DNA from: Elusimicrobiota bacterium
Lineage (GTDB): Bacteria; Elusimicrobiota; UBA8919
NCBI GenBank assembly: GCA_040757695.1
Contig: JBFLWK010000008.1
Coordinates: 1 to 62,475, forward strand
DNA length: 62,475 nt
Direction: 5' to 3'
In this document: positions 55,337 to 62,475 of the stretch, one piece after another
Numbering within the stretch: the stretch's first letter is position 1
Layout of the letters: each line of letters starts with the position of its first letter
Position numbers and translations under genes: made by a program
Notes under the pieces: model-generated
Database searches by the model: none
What the model saw: only the letters and a program-made list of their open reading frames with translations
What the model was told of the DNA's origin: nothing

Positions 55337-56908
55337 ATGTATATAAAATGCCCTTACTGCGGAACACAAAATGATATTCCAGATTTTAGCATCGGGCAAA
55401 AAGCCAGATGCAAAAAATGCGGCGCTAATTTTGAGACAACAACTGTTTTGCTATCCCAACAGCAAGCAATATCATCACAGCAAACAGACCAACAGAAAAC
55501 AGTTATCGCATCACTCAAACCGAGACACAATGTTCCCGGCTACCAAATAGTCGCAGAAATTGGACACGGTGGAATGGGATATATATATAAAGCAATTCAA
55601 ATCTCACTTAAAAGAACCGTAGCAATCAAAGTTTTACCAGAAGGACTTTCACAAGATGAAAATTTTTTGCAGCGATTTGACAAGGAAGCACTCATTCTAG
55701 CAGGACTTAAACATCCTAATATCACTGCTGTCTTTGATAAAGGCCATTTTGAGCATACCTACTACTTTATAATGGAGTTTGTTGAAGGATATGATTTACG
55801 AAAAGAATTAAATACCGGCAAATTACCATTACAGGAAATATTGAGAATCATTACCACTACCTGCAATGCGTTAGAATATGCCCATCAAAAAAATATCGTT
55901 CACAGAGACCTGAAACCGGAAAATATCTTGATTGACCTTGATAAAAATATAAAAATTGTTGATTTCGGATTGGCTGGACTTGTTGGTATCGCACCGCACT
56001 TAAATATCACCGGTGCCAATGTTGTGATGGGAACATATAACTATATGTCACCTGAACAACGTATATCCGCAAATGTTGACCATCGCTCAGATATCTATTC
56101 TTTAGGCGTGATTTTTTATGAGATGCTAACAGGACAGCTGCCCGTCGGTAAGTTTGCAATGCCGTCAGAAATAGTTCCGCAACTTGATAAGCGGTTTGAT
56201 AGAATTATTGAAAACATGCTGCAAACAGATATTAGATTGAGATACCAGAATATAAAAAATGTAATCACTGACCTTTCTGTAATTACCCAGAAACCTGAAC
56301 TCCAAAAAATAGTATTGAAAAAACCAAAAAATAAAATTTCTGTCAAACCGTTTGTAATTTCAATTACAATTCTAGTTTTAATCATTGCAGTTGGTTTTGG
56401 TATAAAAAAATTGAAAAAATCTGCTGATGACCTGCTGAACTATGCAACTCAACTTAACCAGCCGGAAGAAAAAATCAAACTGCTACAGAAACTGCGTGAA
56501 AAATTTCCTGCTGATAAATTGAACTGCGCCAAATCGCTTATCTACGAAGCCAATACATATGCTACACTTGGTAAAAATTCAGAAGCACTCTTAAAATATG
56601 AAGAAGTAATCACAAAATATCAGGAGTTTGACACGCAGACAGGATTTGCTCAAATAGGTGGTGCAACCGTATTACATAAAATGGGCGATGTTTCAAACGC
56701 ACTAACATTGTTAAAAAATTGTATAGAAACACACCCTAATAATTCTGAAATTCAGGCACTCGCATACCTTACAGTCGGCGATATCCAATTAGAAATCGGC
56801 GATACCGATAAAGCAATACTCGCATACCAGAAAGTTATTCGGAATTATCCATCTGAAACAAAATTAGTTTCACTCGCCAAAGAAAAAATTGAAAAAATAA
56901 AGAAGTAA
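55337..56908 (+). CDS. Ser/Thr protein kinase with zinc ribbon and TPR tail
   Basis: 523 residues. An N-terminal zinc ribbon (CPYCGTQND, CKKCGANFE) is followed by a kinase domain (about 67-325): GHGGMGYIY, catalytic Lys near 98 (VAIKVLPE), HRDLKPENIL, DFGLAG, and SPEQR. One TM helix (about 336-356) then leads to an extracytoplasmic part with TPR-like repeats. A PASTA domain is absent. It could supply phosphothreonine for the FHA histidine kinase at 25462, an inference only. Confidence 0.9.
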   Translation: MYIKCPYCGTQNDIPDFSIGQKARCKKCGANFETTTVLLSQQQAISSQQTDQQKTVIASLKPRHNVPGYQIVAEIGHGGMGYIYKAIQISLKRTVAIKVLPEGLSQDENFLQRFDKEALILAGLKHPNITAVFDKGHFEHTYYFIMEFVEGYDLRKELNTGKLPLQEILRIITTTCNALEYAHQKNIVHRDLKPENILIDLDKNIKIVDFGLAGLVGIAPHLNITGANVVMGTYNYMSPEQRISANVDHRSDIYSLGVIFYEMLTGQLPVGKFAMPSEIVPQLDKRFDRIIENMLQTDIRLRYQNIKNVITDLSVITQKPELQKIVLKKPKNKISVKPFVISITILVLIIAVGFGIKKLKKSADDLLNYATQLNQPEEKIKLLQKLREKFPADKLNCAKSLIYEANTYATLGKNSEALLKYEEVITKYQEFDTQTGFAQIGGATVLHKMGDVSNALTLLKNCIETHPNNSEIQALAYLTVGDIQLEIGDTDKAILAYQKVIRNYPSETKLVSLAKEKIEKIKK

Positions 56909-56925
56909 AAAAATACATACTTCAC

Positions 56926-56953
56926 TTGATTTATCCTGTTAAATAAGTATAAT
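56926..56953 (+). promoter_or_regulatory. Candidate promoter of the ECF sigma leader
   Basis: TTGATT (56926-56931) and TATAAT (56948-56953) are 16 bp apart. Transcription would start near 56961, giving a leader of about 306 nt before the sigma factor gene. Confidence 0.5.
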
Positions 56954-57050
56954 TTTAATCAGATAATGTTTTTTTAAGCTGGACTATTTTGATAACTTTT
57001 TTGTGAGGTGCGAATAGAGAAAAAAAATTAAATACATATAAATAGGTAGT

Positions 57051-57256
57051 AGAAGCAAACTTCGTAAGTTCCGATAACAGTCGGAGCAGAGCTTCTCTAA
57101 GTAATCAGAGGGCACATTTCAGTACGAAGGGATGCTGTTACTCGTCCGTTAGGATGGGGTGGCAGTCGTTCTGGGTTACTGAAATGGCTCAGAATGGATT
57201 GTTCACCCCTTTTGTTTTTGGGGCGAATTATCCAAACTTGGAGAATAATTTCCAAG
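57051..57256 (+). ncRNA. Structured RNA of unknown class upstream of ECF sigma factor
   Basis: The 358-bp gap before the sigma factor gene holds several helices in sequence. AGAAGC (57051-57056) and GCTTCT (57091-57096) close a junction with hairpins AACTT/AAGTT (about 57058-57070) and TCCGA/TCGGA (57070-57085). CATTTCAGTA (about 57115-57124) and TACTGAAATG (57177-57186) form a perfect 10-bp stem enclosing CTCGTCC/GGATGGG with a GTTA loop. A C4/G4 hairpin follows (about 57205-57223). Last, CTTGGA (57237-57242) pairs with TCCAAG (57251-57256), overlapping the ribosome-binding site AAGAGG (57254-57259). It could be a cis-acting leader or a separate RNA. I matched it to no known class. Confidence 0.5.
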
Positions 57257-57266
57257 AGGTCTTAAG

Positions 57267-57806
57267 ATGAAAGGTAGCCCTGAAAATATAGAAGAAATAA
57301 TCATTAAATATGAAAAGAAAATATATAACCTTTTTTATTCACTATCTAAGAATGTTGATGAAACAAAAGACCTGACACAAGAAACATTCATCAAAGCATA
57401 TAAGAAACTCAATACCTTTCGGAAAGAATCAAAGATATTCAGTTGGCTTTATCGTATCGCACTAAACTGCTGGAAAAATAAAGTCAGATATGACAAAAGG
57501 CACGGAAGAACACAGGAATTATCTTTAGAAACTTCTGCTGAAAACTGTAGCGAAACGATTACACAAAAACAAGATGACAAAACACTTACACCCGAGCAAA
57601 ACACTATACAAACTGATACCCAGAAATGGATAGAAAAAGAAATCCAGCAACTTCCTGATAAATATAAAATTGCACTCTCATTACATATAAAAAACTTGAG
57701 TTATGAAGAAATAGCAGAAATACTGAAATGCCGTATCGCTACTGCAAGAATACTCGTATCACGTGCGAAGAAGAAACTCAAAGAAAAAATATTACCGTAT
57801 TTATAA
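57267..57806 (+). CDS. ECF-type RNA polymerase sigma factor
   Basis: 179 residues. Region 2 contains DLTQETFIKAYKKLNTFR and SWLYRIALNCWKNKVR; region 4 contains LPDKYKIALSLHIKNLSYEEI and AEILKCRIATARILVSRAKKKL. It should direct transcription of an envelope regulon and be held by the anti-sigma factor encoded 50 bp downstream. Its ribosome-binding site is partly paired in the leader hairpin at 57237-57256. Confidence 0.93.
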   Translation: MKGSPENIEEIIIKYEKKIYNLFYSLSKNVDETKDLTQETFIKAYKKLNTFRKESKIFSWLYRIALNCWKNKVRYDKRHGRTQELSLETSAENCSETITQKQDDKTLTPEQNTIQTDTQKWIEKEIQQLPDKYKIALSLHIKNLSYEEIAEILKCRIATARILVSRAKKKLKEKILPYL

Positions 57807-57855
57807 TGTTGTTGTAACAAATTCTAAAAAACGGTGTCTTATTAAGGGGATTAAC

Positions 57856-58323
57856 ATGAACTATTGTAAGCACATCAAGGGATTATTTCAGGATTATTTG
57901 GCAGATAACCTGCTACATAAAACCAAGAATGAAGTAGAGGAACATTTAAGAAACTGTCAAAATTGCAAGAAAGAATTTACTGCAATAAAATTAGTGGAAG
58001 ATACAATAAAAGGTTTGCAGGTATCTGCCGATAAAAAAGTTCCTGCTGGTTTAAGAACACGGATATTGGCAAATATAAAAATACTTACCGAAAAACATAG
58101 ACCATTTTTCTATATCCCATCTTTTGTCCGTATTTTGTGTTTCTCTGCTGTTTTTGTTGTATTGGTTGTGTCAACAGTACATTTTTGTCCTCGGCGTACC
58201 ACTACAAAATGTACAGCAAATAACTTTATTGCACAAGCAATAGCCCAGGCAAGAGAAGATTATGAATCCGAATTTCTGGCTCAAAAGACAACCAGGGTTC
58301 TTGGTGAAGGAGGCCAGAGATGA
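57856..58323 (+). CDS. Zinc-finger anti-sigma factor
   Basis: 155 residues. The N-terminal zf-HC2 type domain has C-x-x-H (YCKHIKG) and EEHLRNCQNCKKEF (H-x3-C-x2-C). One TM segment (about 93-115) would place the C-terminus outside the cytoplasm. It fits the membrane-bound anti-sigma of the preceding ECF factor. The ATG at 57856 follows GGGGA. The end overlaps the next gene by 4 nt. Confidence 0.87.
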   Translation: MNYCKHIKGLFQDYLADNLLHKTKNEVEEHLRNCQNCKKEFTAIKLVEDTIKGLQVSADKKVPAGLRTRILANIKILTEKHRPFFYIPSFVRILCFSAVFVVLVVSTVHFCPRRTTTKCTANNFIAQAIAQAREDYESEFLAQKTTRVLGEGGQR

Positions 58324-59039
58324 AACCAATAAAAAAAACATTTAGATTTTTGGGCTGTAACTTATCTCTTATCTCTTTTCTCTTATCTCTGTCATTCTGC
58401 CAGGACATCGTTTTTGTTCAACCGAAATCTTTGAAAGTTACTTCATCCCCAGTAACAATAAAAGGTTCGGTTATGGATTTTGATACTACAGAAATTGATA
58501 TGGCGGTTGTCAACCTGATTGACCTATTAAAACAGGGGAAGAACACTCCCAAAAGTAAAAAAGAAAAGAGACCTTGGTGGGAAACACTGAAATATGAAAC
58601 TATTCCAGTAAGGAATGGTTTTTTCCAAAAAAGTATTGATATAAAAGAAGGGATAAACTCTGTAATCGCAAAACCTGCAAATGTTCAACCAACTTCCCAA
58701 AACACTGAAACAAAAGTTATAGTTTTAGACAAAGTATCAGCTAAACTGATATTAACTGACCCAGTAAGTGATAGAATACCATACTTGAAAAAGATTGCTG
58801 GTATTTGCAAAGTAAAACCGCGTCCAAAAAGTGTAAAAGTAACAATAGAAGCATTTGTATCAAAAGATATTGACGGTGAAAAAAAATATAAATTGGAAAA
58901 ATTGATGGAAGTTACAGTGCCAGTAAAAAGTAAAAAATTTTTTGTTCCTGTATCACTTACTGAAATGCTGACCGGTGAAGAAATCCTCATAATAACAATT
59001 TCTACGGATGACATAGAAATAACAAAAACATTATTCTAA
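58320..59039 (+). CDS. Secreted protein of unknown function in the sigma operon
   Basis: 239 residues. No family recognised. The signal peptide (GCNLSLISFLLSLSFCQ) is encoded by TTATCTC heptamers (58362-58389). The mature part is beta-rich, with KVTSSPVTIKGSVMDFDTTE resembling an Ig-like bacterial domain. It is co-transcribed with the sigma and anti-sigma genes, so it may be a sensor or target of that circuit. Confidence 0.65.
   Translation: MKPIKKTFRFLGCNLSLISFLLSLSFCQDIVFVQPKSLKVTSSPVTIKGSVMDFDTTEIDMAVVNLIDLLKQGKNTPKSKKEKRPWWETLKYETIPVRNGFFQKSIDIKEGINSVIAKPANVQPTSQNTETKVIVLDKVSAKLILTDPVSDRIPYLKKIAGICKVKPRPKSVKVTIEAFVSKDIDGEKKYKLEKLMEVTVPVKSKKFFVPVSLTEMLTGEEILIITISTDDIEITKTLF
58362..58389. 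repeat. TTATCTC tandem heptamer as signal peptide
   Basis: Four TTATCTC units (third one TTTTCTC) encode the hydrophobic core of the preceding secreted protein. Confidence 0.85.
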
Positions 59040-59104
59040 ACGGGGAGGTGGTGAAGAGATAATTTTAGAGGTTGGAAAAAAATTTTGTGAAAAAAGGAGG
59101 GTGT

Positions 59105-59752
59105 ATGAAGTATTATGGATTGCTGTTGGCAGTGTTTGCTGGAATGTTGGCGGGTTGTGCGACTACTCAAGAGGCAATAAAACCAGCGCCTTCTGTGGAT
59201 GAAAAAATGATATGGTCATCACATCCACAAAGACCTGGTTGGACTGTATCAGAGCCGGCAATGGAAGACGATAAATTGACATTTGTAGGTTTATCTGCGG
59301 AAAGAGTAGCCACAGAAAAAGATGCCAGAGATGAGGCACACAATAATGCAATCAACTATGTGGTTAAATATATCGGAACATTTGTAGACAGCAAAATAGA
59401 AAAAATTGCTACAACATATGGTTTGTCAGCAGATATAGTTAATCCTACAGAAGCCAAGCGTAGTAGGTCAGAACAATTATCCACTGCATTAACGACTCGG
59501 GTGAAGTCGGCGGAATGGTATCTAGAAAAATATCGGAATAAAATGGAAGAAGTTTATTACAAAGCATTTGTAAAGGCATCCGTTCCGAAAACCGCAATAG
59601 ATGAAGCGTATAAGGACATAATGGATAGCAACATTGACGATATGAAAAAGAAACGCGATGCTGCCAGCGACGAAAAAGCAAAATCACAATTTCAGAATGC
59701 TATGAACGCATTTGAAGATGCCAAAAACAAAGGCTTTACATTAGAAAAATAA
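59105..59752 (+). CDS. LPP20-like lipoprotein
   Basis: 215 residues with a standard signal and lipobox (AVFAGMLAGCATT). The mature part has WSSHPQRPGWTVSEP, TFVGLSAERVATEKDARDEA, and a helical C-terminus. The FVGLS-type segment followed by EAxxxA helices resembles the LPP20/LPP-like group of unknown function. It has a clear paralogue downstream. The start at 59105 follows AAAGGAGGG. Confidence 0.75.
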   Translation: MKYYGLLLAVFAGMLAGCATTQEAIKPAPSVDEKMIWSSHPQRPGWTVSEPAMEDDKLTFVGLSAERVATEKDARDEAHNNAINYVVKYIGTFVDSKIEKIATTYGLSADIVNPTEAKRSRSEQLSTALTTRVKSAEWYLEKYRNKMEEVYYKAFVKASVPKTAIDEAYKDIMDSNIDDMKKKRDAASDEKAKSQFQNAMNAFEDAKNKGFTLEK

Positions 59753-59780
59753 AGAACAAATGCTAAATAGGGAATAGCCA

Positions 59781-61064
59781 ATGCGACTATCCCCTAAAAT
59801 CTATTTTATGAATTTTGAAATATTGATATTGATATTTTTATTTTGTATTTGTTCTTGTGCTACAAAAAGAGATATAAAAATTGGTGAGGAAGGATTTCAA
59901 GAGAGGGGCAAAGTTAAAAATGAAAGAGTAATATGGAGTTCACACAATAAGAGACCTGAATGGACAATAAAAGAACCATATGAAAAAAATACAGATTTGT
60001 TATTTGTTGGAATATCAAATAAATTTGCAACAGAAAAAGAAGCACGGGATGATGCACAAAATACAGCTATAAAAACAGTTGTGAAATATATTGGCGTTGA
60101 TGTAAAGAATCAGTTTCAACAAATACGGACATCATATGGATTGAGTTCTGATATAGTAGACCCAACAATAGCCACAAGAGAAATAGAACAGCAGTTGTCA
60201 CAAGCAGTTGCTAGAAAAGTGAAAGCAGTAGAATGGTATATAGAAAAAATAAAGGTTGAATATGAAAAACAGGATAAACAATATTATTCGGTATTTTTAC
60301 TTGCTAAAATTCCCAAAAATGAGATAGATGACGCAATTAAAAAACAAATTGAAGAACAAAAAGAAAAACATGCCAAAATAAAGGAAGTAAAGAATTTAGT
60401 TAATAATGCACAAAACTTGATTATTGATGCCAAGCAAGTAATACAAACAAAACCAGGAAAAGCAAGAAATATCTTTAACGAAGCAATAAAAATTTTAGAA
60501 CAGGTAAAAATACAAATATCTGAGTTTCCAGAAGCACAGGATTTATTAAAACAAATTGCATCTTGTGTTCTAGAAGCCAAAGCAAATATTAATAAGGCAG
60601 AAAAAATATTGGAGACTAAAATAATTGTGTGTATGAAGACAAATGATTTAGCATTATTAAAATATATAAAAATGATTGAAACAGAAATATCTAATACCCT
60701 CAATCAATCAATGAGTAAAAAAGATATAGTATTATCTTCAACAATAGAAGAAAATGAAAAAAACATTGACTTTAAAGAAATAGCAGGCACATTAATTTCT
60801 GGAGATTTTTCTTGTGAATATATGGACGATAAAGTGTTAATCCCTGGCGGAAGTGAAGTGGCAGGTATGCCTTGTTCTAAAGCGGAAATGAGTATACAAA
60901 TTATAGATGTAATAAACAACAAAACAATTTCAGATTTTAATGTATCGGGAAAAGGATTTGGCAGAACAAAAGAAGAATCACAATTGAAAGCATTAAAAGA
61001 AGTAGCAATCAATGCCACAAAAAATATTTCAACGAAAATTATAGAAGATAATTTAAAAAAATAA
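59781..61064 (+). CDS. Large LPP20-like paralogue with added domain
   Basis: 427 residues (or 418 from the ATG at 59808). Lipobox-like FCICSCATK. Residues about 50-190 are homologous to the preceding lipoprotein (WSSHNKRPEWTIKEP, ATEKEARDDAQNTA, TSYGLSSDIVDPT). The remainder adds a long helical region and a C-terminal domain (GTLISGDFSCEYMDDKVLI). The pair suggests a tandem duplication followed by growth of one copy. Confidence 0.75.
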   Translation: MRLSPKIYFMNFEILILIFLFCICSCATKRDIKIGEEGFQERGKVKNERVIWSSHNKRPEWTIKEPYEKNTDLLFVGISNKFATEKEARDDAQNTAIKTVVKYIGVDVKNQFQQIRTSYGLSSDIVDPTIATREIEQQLSQAVARKVKAVEWYIEKIKVEYEKQDKQYYSVFLLAKIPKNEIDDAIKKQIEEQKEKHAKIKEVKNLVNNAQNLIIDAKQVIQTKPGKARNIFNEAIKILEQVKIQISEFPEAQDLLKQIASCVLEAKANINKAEKILETKIIVCMKTNDLALLKYIKMIETEISNTLNQSMSKKDIVLSSTIEENEKNIDFKEIAGTLISGDFSCEYMDDKVLIPGGSEVAGMPCSKAEMSIQIIDVINNKTISDFNVSGKGFGRTKEESQLKALKEVAINATKNISTKIIEDNLKK

Positions 61065-61086
61065 AAAGAAGAATCAAAAAATTAGA

Positions 61087-62475
61087 ATGAAAAAACTACG
61101 GATTATTGTTTTTTATGTATTTTTAGGAATAATCACTCCCCTTCCCATTTTTGCAAGTTTAGGAGATGCTGTAGATAATACATCATTAAGCTGGACAACA
61201 GGAGGGAATGCAAACTGGTTCGGGCAGAGTTCAGAATACTACTATGGTGGAGATGCATCAGAAAGTGGTGATATTTCTGATAGTCAAAGTTCATATATTC
61301 AAACAGCAGTTGTGGGACCGGGAACACTTAAATTTTATTGGAAAGTGTCATCTGAGAGTGGTTGGGACCATCTCAGGTTTTATATAGATACAACAAAGCA
61401 AGATGAAATTAGTGGGACAGTAAATTGGGGACAAAAAACATATACAATTTATTCTGGTAATCATACACTCAAATGGAGTTATGAAAAAGATACCATCTAT
61501 AGTAATGGCTCTGATTGTGGCTGGTTAGATAAGGTTGAATGGACAGGAACAGCCGGAAGTCAACAGAACGATGCAGACAGCGGTGGAGATGCTGGAAATA
61601 CTTTGGATTCTGCTACGGCAATTACTCCAGAAATAACTTACACCGCATATCTAGATTCAAATGATAGTGCCGATTATTACAAATTCTATGTTACTTCTGG
61701 TCAGACTATTTCCATAAGTGCTACTTTCCCATCAGGAACAGATTTTTGGGGTGAAGTATATGACCCTAATGGCAGTCAAAAATCTTCAACGACCGGATAC
61801 AGTATTGTTGCTGATTCAACTGGATATTGGAGATGGGCTGCGAAACGAACTTATGGAGAGGGGCAGTATTCATTTAAGATTTCTGTCTACTCACAAAACG
61901 ATGCAAACAGCGGAGGAGATGCAGGTAACAGTGTCAGTTCTGCTACAACTCTTGGTTATTGGGGATATTTTGGGGGTTGTAGTGACGAAGAAGGATACAT
62001 AGATTCTGATGATACAGAAGATTATTATAAATTTCCTGCACCAGCGGATAATGAAATAAAAGCGACAATATCTTCCTCGTCAACATTAACAGCGAATGTA
62101 TATTTACTGGACTCTTACGGGAATATACTTATTTCTGGCCAACTTGCATCAACAATAACTCTTTCATATTTTACATATAAAAGTGATGACTATTATCTTG
62201 AAGTAGAACAGAATTATGGTTCCGGGATATATACATTCTCTATAGATTTCACTCCTGACCAATACTGTGTAATTCCCTACCCAAATCCATTTAATATATC
62301 CAAAGGACATACGAAAATAACATTTGCAGGGTCAGGAGTTCCATATGGAAAAATTAGAATATACACAATTGACGGAAAACATATAAAAACCTTAGAAGAA
62401 ACAAACGGAAATAAGAGCATAGAATTATACCCAATACAAGAAAATATCCCGAGTGGAATATATTTGTATGGTACA
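61087..62475 (+). CDS. Secreted multi-domain surface protein, cut by window end
   Basis: The frame runs 463 codons from the ATG to the last base with no stop. Signal peptide (IIVFYVFLGIITPLPIFA), then a beta-sandwich domain (about 25-155, with FYWKVSSESGWDHLRFYID and CGWLDKVEW), two PPC-like domains opening with the repeated QNDADSGGDAGN and QNDANSGGDAGN, and a C-terminal sorting-type domain beginning IPYPNPFNISKGHTKITF. That last element is the FlgD-like/type-9 sorting domain, which marks proteins for the cell surface. Confidence 0.85.
   Translation, partial: MKKLRIIVFYVFLGIITPLPIFASLGDAVDNTSLSWTTGGNANWFGQSSEYYYGGDASESGDISDSQSSYIQTAVVGPGTLKFYWKVSSESGWDHLRFYIDTTKQDEISGTVNWGQKTYTIYSGNHTLKWSYEKDTIYSNGSDCGWLDKVEWTGTAGSQQNDADSGGDAGNTLDSATAITPEITYTAYLDSNDSADYYKFYVTSGQTISISATFPSGTDFWGEVYDPNGSQKSSTTGYSIVADSTGYWRWAAKRTYGEGQYSFKISVYSQNDANSGGDAGNSVSSATTLGYWGYFGGCSDEEGYIDSDDTEDYYKFPAPADNEIKATISSSSTLTANVYLLDSYGNILISGQLASTITLSYFTYKSDDYYLEVEQNYGSGIYTFSIDFTPDQYCVIPYPNPFNISKGHTKITFAGSGVPYGKIRIYTIDGKHIKTLEETNGNKSIELYPIQENIPSGIYLYGT

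Noticed and set aside
57051-57256. The structured leader considered as 6S RNA, SRP RNA, RNase P RNA, tmRNA or a known riboswitch
   Set aside because: None of the conserved core motifs of those classes could be found by eye; a covariance search would be decisive.

Overview
The window is AT-rich, gene-dense bacterial chromosome from an organism with an outer membrane. The evidence for two membranes is Mla-type lipid transport, a LolA-like carrier, an OmpA domain, a TonB-receptor remnant and many lipoproteins. A FlgD/type-9-like C-terminal domain, bactofilin, abundant short repeats and several unusual domain fusions suggest an uncultured candidate-phylum lineage in the broad Elusimicrobia/Omnitrophota/FCB neighbourhood. 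That placement is an impression from gene content, not a phylogenetic result.

Layout. 0-9 kb: aconitase, a secreted MEMO1-AMMECR1 fusion, a decayed stretch, then DUF1015, CvpA, a chorismate-utilising enzyme and a class IV aminotransferase. 9-23 kb: nucleotide-sugar and surface-polysaccharide genes (GDP-mannose dehydratase-like, rmlA, rmlC-like, rmlB, rmlD, UDP-glucose dehydrogenase, UDP-glucuronate decarboxylase, epimerase, a second sugar dehydrogenase). A type II restriction-modification cassette interrupts the rml operon. A small winged-helix gene there is flanked by two near-identical palindromes. A TonB-receptor remnant and a CHASE2 protein with half a cyclase domain follow. 23-31 kb: a WD40/BNR/OmpA fusion, two sensor proteins, mlaEFD and a TPR lipoprotein. 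31-36 kb: three tRNA genes, PilZ, rdgB, rph and valS. 36-55 kb: housekeeping and envelope genes (M23 peptidase, L,D-transpeptidase, bactofilin, rpsO-pnp-accB, uppP, ftsK, lolA, rodZ, pgsA, pgpA, xer recombinase, smc, wecG/tagA family). 55-62 kb: a Ser/Thr kinase, then a long structured leader, an ECF sigma factor, its anti-sigma factor and secreted proteins, ending in a surface protein cut by the window edge.

The most distinctive signal is in the repeats. Tandem 7-8-mers occur both between and inside genes, always in frame, and in three secreted proteins they form the hydrophobic core of the signal peptide. REP-like palindromes with a GTAG/CTAC flank also enter coding sequence. Several promoters place the -10 box only 6-12 nt before the start codon with no ribosome-binding site, which points to leaderless mRNAs. 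The region upstream of the ECF sigma factor folds into a multi-helix RNA that I cannot assign to a known class.
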